Notes: generated by a model from the sequence alone, not told the origin. Positions 1 to 7,640 are shown, numbered from the stretch's first letter. The stretch is 33,386 bases of DNA from 73-13 sp035555435 (GCA_035555435.1 DATMGN010000003.1:1-33386), one strand, 5' to 3'. A program made the numbers and translations.

Positions 1-1629
1 GATGACGAGGTGGCGCGGCTTCTTGTAGCCGGCGAGCTGCTCCCCGACGTGCGCGCGCAGCTCGTCCGCGCCGACCGCGGCGCCGGGACGCCGCGCGACG
101 ACCGCGGCGACCGCCTGCCCCCAGCGCCGGTCGGCGACCCCGAACACGACCGCGTCGTCGACGTCGGGGTGGGTCCGCAGCGACTCCTCGACCTCCGCCG
201 GGTACACCTTCTCGCCGCCTGTGTTGACCGTCGCCGAGTCGCGCCCGAGGAACTCGATGCGCCCGCCGCCGAGCAGGCGCACGTAATCGCCGGGGGAGAC
301 GTAGACCTTGCCGTTGAGGTGACGGTACGTCTCGGCCGTCTTCTCCGCGGCGTCGCGGTAGCCGAGCGGCTTCGGCCCCGCATACGCGAGCACGCCGGTC
401 GCCCCCGACTCCGGGTCGAGTTCGCGGCCGTCCTCGTCGAGGACCACGGCGCCGGGCGTGAGCACGATCCGGCTCGGGAGGTCCTCGGCCGAGCGCACGA
501 ACGCGTACGCGAACGGTCCCCCCTCGGTCGCGCCGAAGATGTCGAGCAGCAGCGTGTCCCGGAGATGCTCGAGCAGCTCCCGCTTCGAGTCGTCCGTCCA
601 CGCCATGCCGGAGGACACGACGAGGTCGAGCGAGGTGATGTCGTAGGGCTCGCCCGCGGCGTCCGCCCGCCGCAGCTCGTCGACGAGGGGCGCCGACACG
701 GCGTTGCCCGCGATGACGGTCCGCGTCACACGCCGGTCCTGGACGGTGCGCAGCACCTGGGCGGCGTCGAAGCGCGGATTGTTGAGGAAGAGGACCGTGC
801 CGCCGAGGGTCAGCGTGTTCATCGCGTTGAACATCGCCGAAGAGTGCATGAGCGGCGCGATCGGCAGCATCCGCGGAGCGTCCCTGTCGGGGTCGATCGC
901 GACGGCGACCATCTCCGTGACGCTCGTCGGCAGGACCGAGCCGGGGCCCGTGCCATACATCGTGACCAGCTGCGCGTCGAGCAGATTGCCGTGCTGCCAG
1001 ACGACCGCCTTCGGCGTGCCCGTCGTACCGCCCGTGAAGAGGTGGATCTCGTCCCGCCCGCTGCGCTCGTCGGGGCCGTCGTATCGCGGGCCGATCGCGT
1101 TCTCGTAGGAGGTCTCCGTGTCGGCGGGCCCTTCGACTCGCTCCGCTCGCTCAGGGACCCGCACCTCGCCGCGTCCCGGGAGCTGCACCTCGTCGTCCTC
1201 AGCACCGTCGCCGTCGTCGACCTCGAGTAGGGAGGGCGCCGACATTGACAGCAGCGCGAGCGCCGCGTCGACCTCGGCCCGCAGCGACGCAGGCGCGACG
1301 AGCACCTTGCACCGCGAGATCCCGATGAGCTCCGCGAGCTCCGCGGCGCGGTACCGGAAGTTCATGTTGACGGGGATCGCGCCGAGCTTGAACGCCGCGT
1401 AGATCGCCTCGAGGTACTCCGCGCGGTTGTAGAGGAAGAGGCCGACCGTGTCGCCCCGGCCGACCCCCCGCCTCGCGAAGGTGCGCGCGAGGCGCGAGGC
1501 GCGGTCCTCCAGCTCGCTGTAGCTGAGGATGCGCCCCGCCGTCTCTATCGCCGGGGCATCGGGCAGCGCCTGTGCGACGCGGTCCCAGATCTGCGACCAG
1601 TTGATGTCCCAGGCCGGCTGATCCGTCAC
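1..1629 (-). CDS. Acyl-CoA synthetase (AMP-binding, FadD-like), 3' end cut by window edge
   Basis: Activates a carboxylic acid to its acyl-CoA through an acyl-adenylate; cytosolic. About 543 codons are visible and the extreme C-terminus lies off the left edge. Seen: the phosphate-binding motif FTGGTTGTPK near residue 198, a later YRHLNGKVYVSPGD segment with the adenylation-domain Asp, and the C-terminal hinge and lysine region ending in GYKKPRHLV. The start is GTG at 1629. It overlaps the TGA of the upstream aldehyde dehydrogenase in the tetranucleotide GTGA, so the two are almost certainly translationally coupled in one operon. The partner supplies the acid that this enzyme would activate. 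Residues of roughly 150-170 form an acidic/charged linker, part of which is encoded by a repeat-like palindrome (listed separately). Substrate unknown: aromatic or terpenoid acid is an inference from the neighbours. Confidence 0.9.
   Translation of the reverse strand, partial: MTDQPAWDINWSQIWDRVAQALPDAPAIETAGRILSYSELEDRASRLARTFARRGVGRGDTVGLFLYNRAEYLEAIYAAFKLGAIPVNMNFRYRAAELAELIGISRCKVLVAPASLRAEVDAALALLSMSAPSLLEVDDGDGAEDDEVQLPGRGEVRVPERAERVEGPADTETSYENAIGPRYDGPDERSGRDEIHLFTGGTTGTPKAVVWQHGNLLDAQLVTMYGTGPGSVLPTSVTEMVAVAIDPDRDAPRMLPIAPLMHSSAMFNAMNTLTLGGTVLFLNNPRFDAAQVLRTVQDRRVTRTVIAGNAVSAPLVDELRRADAAGEPYDITSLDLVVSSGMAWTDDSKRELLEHLRDTLLLDIFGATEGGPFAYAFVRSAEDLPSRIVLTPGAVVLDEDGRELDPESGATGVLAYAGPKPLGYRDAAEKTAETYRHLNGKVYVSPGDYVRLLGGGRIEFLGRDSATVNTGGEKVYPAEVEESLRTHPDVDDAVVFGVADRRWGQAVAAVVARRPGAAVGADELRAHVGEQLAGYKKPRHLVI
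1126..1160. repeat. Palindromic repeat-like segment inside the acyl-CoA synthetase gene
   Basis: Imperfect palindrome. Outer arms gggcccttcg and cagggaccc flank an inner GAGCG/CGCTC-type stem. It is read in frame as a charged linker, RVPERAERVEGP (about residues 157-168), just before the conserved ATP motif region. From memory, sequences of this style (a TCGACTCGCT..GCTCAGGGACC core) recur in many actinobacterial genomes, but I cannot count copies here. Confidence 0.5.
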
Positions 1630-3089
1630 GGTGCCGGCGGGACCGAGATCGTGACCGACTTCGAGCGCGTGTAGTTGAGCAGCGCCTCGGGGCCGCTCTC
1701 CCGGCCGAGCCCGGAGTCCTTGTAGCCGCCGAACGGCACCGACGGGTCGAGCATCGCCCAGCCGTTGACCCACTGGATGCCGGCCTTGAGCGCCTTCGTG
1801 ACCCGCAGCGCCTTCGCCGTGTCGGCGGTCTGGACGCCCGCGGCGAGACCGTAGCGCGTCGAGTTGGCGAGCTGGATCGCCTCGGCCTCCGTGTCGAACG
1901 CCTGCACCGTGAGCACTGGTCCGAAGATCTCCTCCTGCACCGCCTCCGAGTCGTTCGGCACGCCGGTGATGATGGTCGGCGGGTAGTAGTAGCCGCCGTC
2001 GAGGTCGAGCGGGGACCCGCCGGTGAGGATCGTGCCGCCGTCGGCGACCGCCCGGTCCACGAGCTGCTGCACACGCTTGCGCTGCTTCTCGCTGACGAGC
2101 GGGCCGATCACGGTGCCGGGCTCGCTCGGGCTCCCGAGCGGCACGTGCGGGACCGCGCCCGCGAGGATGCCGACGAGCGTGTCGTGGATCGGGCGCTCGA
2201 CCAGCAGGCGCGTGCCCGACATGCAGAACTGTCCCGTGTTGTACACGAACGCGTTGATTACGGTCGTCACTGCCGCCTCGAGGTCGGCATCGGCGAAGAC
2301 GATGTTCGCGCCGTTGCCGCCGAGCTCCGTCATGACGGGCTTGAGGTTCGCGCCCGCGACGGAGGCGATGTGCTTGCCGACGGTCGTCGATCCGGTGAAC
2401 GCGATCGCCGCGACGTCCGGGTGAGCGACGATGTGGTTGCCGAGCTCGGCGCCGGGCCCGGTGATGAGGTTGTAGACGCCGCTCGGCACCCCGGCGTCGG
2501 CGAGCACCTCGGCGAGGAGGAACGCGGAGAGCGGGGTGTCCTCCGCGGGCTTGTGCACGACCGTGTTGCCCGCGGCGAGCGCCGGGGCGAGCTTCGAGGC
2601 CGACAGGATCATCGGGAAGTTGAACGGCGTGATCGCCGCGACGACGCCGAGCGCCTCGCGCCGCACGAGGGAGAGCGCCGGCAGCGGGGTCTCGCGCACC
2701 GCCCCATCGAGCGTCTGCGCGAGCGCGGCGAAGTACTCGAACTGCTCGATCGCCGTCGGGATGTCGATCATCCGCGTGAAGAGGATCGGCTTGCCGACGT
2801 CGTGCGTCTCCGCCTGCGCGAAGTCCTCGAGCCGCTCGCCGAGCAGCTGCGCGACGCGGCCCAGGATGCGCGAGCGCTCCCGACCGGACTTCGCCGACCA
2901 CTCCGGGAACGCGGCCTTCGCGGCGGCGATCGCCGCGTCGGCGTCGGCCGTCGTGCCCTCCGGCACGTCCGCGATCTTGGTGCCCGTCGCCGGGCTGATG
3001 ATGTCGCGGCGCGCCCCGTCGGAGGCCTCCGCCCACTCGCCGCCGATGTACAGCTTCGCCGGCCCCGCCAGCACGCTCGTCCCGCTCAT
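1626..3089 (-). CDS. NAD(P)-dependent aldehyde dehydrogenase
   Basis: Oxidises an aldehyde to the acid; cytosolic. It is a full-length member of the aldehyde dehydrogenase superfamily (487 residues from this start, 490 from the upstream ATG). Seen: the cofactor-binding FTGSTTVGKHIA, the general-base Glu in MTELGGNGAN (about residue 255), the catalytic Cys in NTGQFCMSG (about residue 289) and the C-terminal EEIFGPVL. I chose ATG 3089 because the Shine-Dalgarno GAGGAG abuts the ATG at 3098 but lies nine bases before the ATG at 3089. It reads away from the alcohol dehydrogenase and into the acyl-CoA synthetase (GTGA overlap). It would take the aldehyde made by the former and hand the acid to the latter. 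The sequence style resembles benzaldehyde/vanillin-type enzymes; the exact substrate is not provable here. Confidence 0.93.
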   Translation of the reverse strand: MSGTSVLAGPAKLYIGGEWAEASDGARRDIISPATGTKIADVPEGTTADADAAIAAAKAAFPEWSAKSGRERSRILGRVAQLLGERLEDFAQAETHDVGKPILFTRMIDIPTAIEQFEYFAALAQTLDGAVRETPLPALSLVRREALGVVAAITPFNFPMILSASKLAPALAAGNTVVHKPAEDTPLSAFLLAEVLADAGVPSGVYNLITGPGAELGNHIVAHPDVAAIAFTGSTTVGKHIASVAGANLKPVMTELGGNGANIVFADADLEAAVTTVINAFVYNTGQFCMSGTRLLVERPIHDTLVGILAGAVPHVPLGSPSEPGTVIGPLVSEKQRKRVQQLVDRAVADGGTILTGGSPLDLDGGYYYPPTIITGVPNDSEAVQEEIFGPVLTVQAFDTEAEAIQLANSTRYGLAAGVQTADTAKALRVTKALKAGIQWVNGWAMLDPSVPFGGYKDSGLGRESGPEALLNYTRSKSVTISVPPAP

Positions 3090-3206
3090 CTGGGTCATCT
3101 CCTCGTTGAGAAAGCACCTGATCCGAAAACGTTCACGAGAACGCGATTATCAGGTTTACTGATTATGCGGCACAAGCCGAAATCCCTCAACGGCGAGAGG
3201 ACGAGC
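3090..3206. promoter_or_regulatory. Divergent promoter region with two inverted repeats
   Basis: This region lies between the aldehyde and alcohol dehydrogenase starts and is AT-richer than its surroundings. It holds the inverted repeat CGTTC-ACGA-GAACG (3130-3143) and ATCAG-GTTTA-CTGAT (3149-3163). On the minus strand a -10-like GATAAT (3146-3151) lies 18 bases from a -35-like TTGTGC (3170-3175), which puts the start of transcription near the first inverted repeat. The repeats are good operator candidates for a substrate-responsive regulator. No regulator gene is visible next to it inside the window. Confidence 0.55.
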
Positions 3207-4313
3207 ATGACGATCAGAGGCAGAGGCGCCGTCGTGCGGGCGGCCGGAGCACCGTTCGAGCTCGTCGAGATCGAGCTCGACGAGCCCGGTGCCGGGGAGG
3301 TGCTCGTGCGGCTCGTCGCGACCGGGCTGTGCCACACCGACCTCGGCGTGCAGGCGATCGGCGCACCGTTCGCGCTGCCCGGGATCCTCGGGCATGAGGG
3401 CGCCGGCGTCGTCGAGCGCGTCGGCGCCGGCGTGACCGCCGTCGCCCCCGGGGACAAGGTGCTCATGAGCTTCACCTCCTGCGGTGCGTGCGAGGCCTGC
3501 ACCGCCGGCCACCCCGCCTACTGCGACACGTGGTTCCCGCGCAACGTGCTCGGGGAGCTCCGCGGCACCGACTCCGCCGCCACCCGCATCGACGGCGAGC
3601 CGACGCACGCCCACTTCTTCGGCCAGTCCGCGTTCGCTGAGTACTCGATCGCCGACGAGCGGGCCCTCATCAAGGTCGCGCCCGACGCCGACCTCGTCGC
3701 CCTCGCGCCGCTCGGCTGCGGGGTGATCACCGGTGTCGGCTCGATCTGGAACGCGCTCGACCCCGGTTCCCGCGACGTCGTCGCGATCTACGGCGCCGGC
3801 GCGGTCGGGCTGAGCGCCGTCTGGGCCGCGGCACGGCGTTCTCCCGCCCGCCTCATCGCGATCGACCGCGTCCCGGAGCGCCTCGGGCTCGCGCGGCGGC
3901 TCGGCGCCACGGACGTCGTCGACGCGTCGAGCGAGGACGTCCCGGCCCGGATTGCGGAGCTGACGGACGGGCGCGGCACGAGCCTCGCCTTCGACACGAC
4001 GGCGAGCCCCGCGGTCGGCGCGCAGGCGCTCGCGAGCACCGCGGTCGGCGGGACGGTGCTCATCGTCGGCGTCGCGCCGCCCGGCACCGAGCTGCCCGTC
4101 GAGATGACCGGGCTGCTGCAGGGCAAGTCGCTGCGCGGCATCACGATGGGCGACGCCGAGCCGAGCGTGCTGATCCCCGAGCTCGTCGCGCTGCATGCGG
4201 CCGGTGAGCTCCCACTCGAGCTCCTGACGCGCACCTACCCGCTCGCCGACATCGACCGAGCCGCGCACGACATGCACGGGGGCGTCACGGTCAAGCCCGT
4301 CATCACCTTCTGA
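3207..4313 (+). CDS. Zn-dependent aryl/allyl-alcohol dehydrogenase (MDR family)
   Basis: Oxidises a primary alcohol to the aldehyde with NAD(P); cytosolic, 368 residues. Seen: the catalytic zinc ligands Cys42 (in GLCHTD), His63 (in GHEGAG) and Cys171 (in PLGCGV), four structural zinc cysteines (92, 95, 98, 106), and the Rossmann motif GAGAVG at 196-201. The combination of HFFGQSAFAEYS and APLGCGVITG is the signature style of benzyl-alcohol and related (geraniol-type) dehydrogenases. ATG 3207 is preferred because GAGAGG lies about six bases upstream; an in-frame ATG at 3165 would add 14 residues. The gene is divergent from the aldehyde dehydrogenase and shares its promoter region. The family call is firm; whether the natural substrate is aromatic or an acyclic terpene alcohol is inference. 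Confidence 0.93.
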   Translation: MTIRGRGAVVRAAGAPFELVEIELDEPGAGEVLVRLVATGLCHTDLGVQAIGAPFALPGILGHEGAGVVERVGAGVTAVAPGDKVLMSFTSCGACEACTAGHPAYCDTWFPRNVLGELRGTDSAATRIDGEPTHAHFFGQSAFAEYSIADERALIKVAPDADLVALAPLGCGVITGVGSIWNALDPGSRDVVAIYGAGAVGLSAVWAAARRSPARLIAIDRVPERLGLARRLGATDVVDASSEDVPARIAELTDGRGTSLAFDTTASPAVGAQALASTAVGGTVLIVGVAPPGTELPVEMTGLLQGKSLRGITMGDAEPSVLIPELVALHAAGELPLELLTRTYPLADIDRAAHDMHGGVTVKPVITF

Positions 4314-4326
4314 CCGCTCATTGCGT

Positions 4327-4376
4327 ACGTTCGCACCCAATGTGCGCGCTATACCGTGCACTCTGGGTGCGAACGT
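4327..4376. promoter_or_regulatory. 13-bp inverted repeat: operator or terminator candidate
   Basis: The arms ACGTTCGCACCCA (4327-4339) and TGGGTGCGAACGT (4364-4376) match perfectly across a 24-base spacer. The right arm covers the expected -35 position of the promoter whose -10 is at 4387, which suits a repressor or activator site for the downstream oxidoreductase. A terminator for the alcohol dehydrogenase is possible, but the loop is long and there is no T-run. Confidence 0.55.
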
Positions 4377-4386
4377 GCACTCGCAG

Positions 4387-4392
4387 TAGGGT
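4387..4392 (+). promoter_or_regulatory. -10 box TAGGGT, leaderless start
   Basis: TAGGGT ends six bases before ATG 4399, so transcription should begin at or next to the start codon. I see no Shine-Dalgarno sequence in between. Confidence 0.5.
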
Positions 4393-4398
4393 CTGCGC

Positions 4399-5679
4399 AT
4401 GAGGATTCTGCTGGTCGGGGCCGGGGGCGTCGGGGACGGGATCGCGAAGATCGCCGCGCGGCGGAACTTCTACGAGCACATCGTCGTCGCCGACTACGCG
4501 ATCGAGCGCGCCGAGCGTACCGTCGCGTGGATCGCAGAACGCCATGGTCCCGATATCGCGGGCCGCTTCAGCGCCGAGCGCATCGACGCCTCCGACGAGC
4601 ACGTCGTCGCCGACGTGGCCCGGCGCCACCACGCCACCCACGTCATGAACGCCGTCGAGCCGAAGTTCGTCATGCCGATCTTCCGCGGCGCGCTCGAGGC
4701 GGGCGCCGACTACCTCGACATGGCGATGAGCCTGTCGATCCCGCACCCCACCGAGCCGCACGCGCAGACCTTCGTGAAGCTCGGCGACGACCAGTTCGCG
4801 CGCGCCGCCGACTGGGAGGCTGCCGGCCGGCTCGCGCTCGTCGGGATCGGCGTCGAGCCGGGGCTCTCCGACGTGTTCGCGCGGTACGCCGTCGACCGGC
4901 TCTTCTCCGACGTCGACGAGCTCGGCGTGCGCGACGGCGCCAACCTCGTCGTGCGCGACGAGGACGGCAACGAGATCTTCGCCCCGTCGTTCTCCATCTG
5001 GACCGTCATCGAGGAGTGCCTGAACCCGCCGGTCGTGTGGGAGCGCGAGACGGGGTTCCGCACGACGCCGCCGTTCTCCGAGCCGGAGGTCTTCGACTTC
5101 CCCGAGGGCATCGGCCCCGTCGAATGCGTCAACGTCGAGCACGAGGAGGTGCTCCTCATGCCGCGCTGGCTCGGCGACAAGGCGAAGCGCGTCACCTTCA
5201 AGTACGGGCTCGGCGACGAGATGATCGGCATCCTGAAGACCCTGCACGCGCTCGGCCTCGACAAGGTCGAGCCGGTACGCGTGCGCTCGGCCGACGGCCC
5301 CGTCGAGGTCGCGCCGCGCGACGTCGTCGCGGCGGGCCTGCCCGATCCCGCGACGATCGGCCCGCGGATGACGGGCAAGACCTGCGCCGGCACCTGGGTG
5401 CGCGGCACCGGTGTCGACGGCCGTCCCCGATCGACCTACCTGTATCACGTCGCCGACAACGAGTGGACGATGCGCGAGTACGGGGCGCAGTGCGTCGTGT
5501 GGCAGACGGCGCTCAACCCCGTCATCGCGCTCGAGCTCCTCGCGACCGGCGCCTGGTCGGGCAAGGGCGTGCTCGGGCCGGAGGCGTTCGAGGCGGATGC
5601 GTTCCTCGAGCTCATGGCGCGACCCGAGGCCGAGGGCGGATACGGACAGGCTTGGGGACAGCAGGAGCTTCCCGCCTAA
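4399..5679 (+). CDS. Saccharopine dehydrogenase family oxidoreductase
   Basis: 426 residues. The N-terminal Rossmann fold opens with MRILLVGAGGVGDG, followed by a VVADY nucleotide-selecting segment and a NAVEPKFVMPIF stretch, as in saccharopine dehydrogenase-like proteins. These enzymes use NAD(P) on amino-acid-derived imines or related carboxylates, and many relatives have no proven substrate. The C-terminal half (from about 130) carries the mixed substrate domain with GVEPGLSDVFARYA. No lysine-catabolism partner (lysine-ketoglutarate reductase, aminoadipate enzymes) is visible nearby, so a role in lysine breakdown is not supported. The gene has its own apparently leaderless promoter and an inverted repeat upstream. 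The HerA-like gene follows after nine bases. Confidence 0.85.
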   Translation: MRILLVGAGGVGDGIAKIAARRNFYEHIVVADYAIERAERTVAWIAERHGPDIAGRFSAERIDASDEHVVADVARRHHATHVMNAVEPKFVMPIFRGALEAGADYLDMAMSLSIPHPTEPHAQTFVKLGDDQFARAADWEAAGRLALVGIGVEPGLSDVFARYAVDRLFSDVDELGVRDGANLVVRDEDGNEIFAPSFSIWTVIEECLNPPVVWERETGFRTTPPFSEPEVFDFPEGIGPVECVNVEHEEVLLMPRWLGDKAKRVTFKYGLGDEMIGILKTLHALGLDKVEPVRVRSADGPVEVAPRDVVAAGLPDPATIGPRMTGKTCAGTWVRGTGVDGRPRSTYLYHVADNEWTMREYGAQCVVWQTALNPVIALELLATGAWSGKGVLGPEAFEADAFLELMARPEAEGGYGQAWGQQELPA

Positions 5680-5682
5680 CCT
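5677..5682 (+). promoter_or_regulatory. -10-like TAACCT overlapping upstream stop
   Basis: TAACCT includes the TAA stop of the preceding gene and ends six bases before ATG 5689. It may give a leaderless transcript of the HerA-like gene in addition to read-through from upstream. No Shine-Dalgarno is evident, apart from GCAGGAG 20-26 bases upstream. Confidence 0.35.
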
Positions 5683-5688
5683 GATCGC

Positions 5689-7560
5689 ATGACGGATCCG
5701 GTGGACGAGCTCAGGGCGGCTCAGGAGCAGCTCGCCGCACTCCAGGCCCAGATCGAGGCGCTGCAGGCGAAGGCGGCGGCGGGCTCTGCGCGGGACTTGC
5801 CTGCGGAGTCCGGGGGTCTCGATACGCCGGCTGCGCCGGCACTCGACCCGCGGGACGTGCCTGCCGAGTCCGGGGGTCGAGGAGCGCCGGAGGCGGCTTC
5901 CGGGGGTCGAGTAGCGCCGGAGGCGCGTATCGAGACCTCCAACCCCAAAGCGGAAACCCCCGCCCCCCTGGGCCCCGACCACGTCGAGCGCATCCGCGCC
6001 GGCTACGACTTCACCGCCCCGAGCCTCGCCCTCGGCGCGCTCGTCAACGGCGACGCCCGCCCCGACGTCCAGGTGCGCATCCCGCTCGGCATGCTCGGCC
6101 GCCACGGCCTCGTCGCCGGCGCGACCGGCACCGGCAAGACGCGCACGCTCCAGCTCATCGCCGAGCAGCTCAGCGCCGCGGGCGTCCCCGTCTTCGCCGC
6201 CGACATCAAGGGCGACCTGTCGGGCATCGCGACCCCAGGCGACTCGAGCGAGAAGCTCCTCGCCCGGACCGCGAGCATCGGGCAGGACTGGTCCGCAGCG
6301 AGCTTCCCGACCGAGTTCTACACCCTGGGCGGTCGCGGCACGGGCGTGCCGATCCGGGCGAGCGTCAGCAGCTTCGGGCCGCTGCTGCTCAGTCGCGTCC
6401 TCGAGCTCAACGACACGCAGGAGTCCTCGCTCGGCCTCGTCTTCCACTACGCCGACTCGGCGGGCCTGCCGCTGCTCGACCTCGCGGACCTCCGCGCGGT
6501 CCTCAACTATCTCGTTTCCGATGACGGCAAGCCGGAGCTCGCGGAGCTCGGGGGCCTGTCCAAGGCGACGGTCGGCGTCATCCTGCGCAAGCTCATCGCG
6601 TTCGCCGATCAGGGCGCGGACGTCTTCTTCGGCGAGCCGGAGATCGACACCCAGCTGCTCATGCGGCTCGCGCCGGACGGCCGCGGCATCGTGTCGCTGC
6701 TGGAGATCCCGGAGGTCTACGACAAGCCGGCGGTGTTCTCGACGTTCCTCATGTGGCTGCTCGCCGACTTGTTCGAGTCGCTGCCGGAGGTCGGGGACGT
6801 CGAGCGGCCGAAGCTCGTCTTCTTCTTCGACGAGGCGCACCTGCTGTTCCGCGGCGCGTCGAAGGACTTCCTCGCGTCGATCGTCGCGACGGTGCGGCTC
6901 ATCCGGTCGAAGGGCGTCGGCATCGTCTTCGTCACGCAGTCGCCGAAGGACATCCCGAACGACGTGCTCGCCCAGCTGGGCTCACGCGTCCAGCATCAGC
7001 TGCGCGCCCACACGCCCGACGACGCGAAGGCGCTGCGCGCCGCCGTCGGCACCTACCCGAAGTCGGGCTACGACCTCGAGGAGGTGCTGACGACGCTCGC
7101 GACGGGTGAGGCGATCGTCACCGTGATGAACGAGAAGGGCGCGCCGTCGCCCGTCGCCTGGACGCGGTTGCGCGCCCCGCAGGCGTCGATGTCGCCGACC
7201 GATCCGTCGGCGCTCGCGGCGCAGGTCGCGGCGTCGCCGCTCAGCGCTCAGTACGGCACGGCGATCGACCGGGAGTCGGCGCGGGAGATGCTCGCGGCCC
7301 GGATGAACGCGGCCGTAGAACGCGATGCGCGCGAGCAGGCGCAGCAGGCGCAGCGGGGCTCGCACCAGGCCTCGCAGCGCGCCGCGAAGGACCAGTACGA
7401 CGAGGAGTACCGGAAGGCGAAGGCGCAGTACGAGCGCTCGAGCATGCGCACGACGTCGACTCGCCGCTCGACCTCGACGACGGAGAAGGTGATCGGCTCG
7501 GCGGTGCAGACCGCCGTCAATGGGGTGCTGCGCGGCGTGCTGAAGAACCTGTTCCGCTGA
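5689..7560 (+). CDS. HerA-like / DUF853 family P-loop ATPase
   Basis: 623 residues. Seen: a short coiled-coil-like N-terminus (1-33, Ala/Gln/Leu rich), then a low-complexity linker (34-95). The HerA-type ATPase core follows, with Walker A GATGTGKT at 144-151, Walker B in LVFFFDEAHLLF near 375-386, and a VTQSPKDIPNDVLAQLGSR segment typical of the DUF853 group. A basic Gln/Ala/Arg-rich tail follows (550-600). The family is related to HerA and FtsK/VirB4-like motor ATPases; the physiological role of DUF853 proteins is not settled. The 34-95 linker is built from repeat DNA, including a 43-bp element found again inverted at 23569. The 3' end of the gene, including its stop, is tandemly duplicated. 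Not linked here to nurA or other repair partners. Confidence 0.88.
   Translation: MTDPVDELRAAQEQLAALQAQIEALQAKAAAGSARDLPAESGGLDTPAAPALDPRDVPAESGGRGAPEAASGGRVAPEARIETSNPKAETPAPLGPDHVERIRAGYDFTAPSLALGALVNGDARPDVQVRIPLGMLGRHGLVAGATGTGKTRTLQLIAEQLSAAGVPVFAADIKGDLSGIATPGDSSEKLLARTASIGQDWSAASFPTEFYTLGGRGTGVPIRASVSSFGPLLLSRVLELNDTQESSLGLVFHYADSAGLPLLDLADLRAVLNYLVSDDGKPELAELGGLSKATVGVILRKLIAFADQGADVFFGEPEIDTQLLMRLAPDGRGIVSLLEIPEVYDKPAVFSTFLMWLLADLFESLPEVGDVERPKLVFFFDEAHLLFRGASKDFLASIVATVRLIRSKGVGIVFVTQSPKDIPNDVLAQLGSRVQHQLRAHTPDDAKALRAAVGTYPKSGYDLEEVLTTLATGEAIVTVMNEKGAPSPVAWTRLRAPQASMSPTDPSALAAQVAASPLSAQYGTAIDRESAREMLAARMNAAVERDAREQAQQAQRGSHQASQRAAKDQYDEEYRKAKAQYERSSMRTTSTRRSTSTTEKVIGSAVQTAVNGVLRGVLKNLFR
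5791..5878. repeat. 28-bp direct repeats in the HerA-like linker
   Basis: Two copies (5791-5818 and 5851-5878) differ at two positions and are spaced 60 bases apart, so the reading frame is kept. They encode RDLPAESGG and RDVPAESGG. The palindromic element 5813-5855 lies across them. Confidence 0.75.
5813..5855 (-). repeat. 43-bp palindromic element, copy A
   Basis: Imperfect palindrome: outer GGTC/GACC, inner TCGA/TCGA, and a GCCGG/CCGGC stem. Its reverse complement is identical over 43 bases to 23569-23611 in the FHA gene, 17.7 kb away. It lies in frame in a linker that needs no fixed sequence. Confidence 0.8.
5905..5937. repeat. Related palindromic element, GGTCGAGTA..TATCGAGACC type
   Basis: A 33-base imperfect palindrome with the same GGTCGAG and TCGAGACC ends as the 43-bp element but a different centre (GCGCC-gga-GGCGC). 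It is read in frame as GRVAPEARIET. It looks like a sequence variant of the same repeat family. Confidence 0.6.
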
Positions 7561-7591
7561 CCCGGCCGGAACCTGTTCCGCTGACCCGGCC
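7545..7591. repeat. Tandem duplication of the HerA-like gene's 3' end
   Basis: A 23-base segment with the last codons, the TGA and a few following bases (7545-7567) is repeated exactly at 7569-7591 (period 24). A third partial copy of CCGCTGACCC follows. The second copy is non-coding. Confidence 0.8.
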
Positions 7592-7602
7592 GCACCCGCT
7601 GA

Positions 7603-7617
7603 CCCCCGAACAGGGGG
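7603..7617. terminator. Short G/C hairpin after the HerA-like gene
   Basis: CCCCC-GAACA-GGGGG forms a perfect 5-bp stem 42 bases after the stop. There is no T-run, so termination is only a possibility. It sits just upstream of the next gene's promoter. Confidence 0.35.
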
Positions 7618-7634
7618 CATTCAGCGTCGCGACC

Positions 7635-7640
7635 TAGAGT
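7635..7640 (+). promoter_or_regulatory. -10 box TAGAGT, leaderless start
   Basis: TAGAGT ends eight bases before GTG 7649. Only a C-run lies between, with no Shine-Dalgarno sequence, so a leaderless mRNA is likely. Confidence 0.5.

Noticed and set aside
4318..6840. Open reading frame of 840 codons on the minus strand
   Set aside because: Antisense to the saccharopine dehydrogenase-like and HerA-like genes, with low-complexity Arg/Glu/Leu/Val composition. It is a GC-driven shadow.
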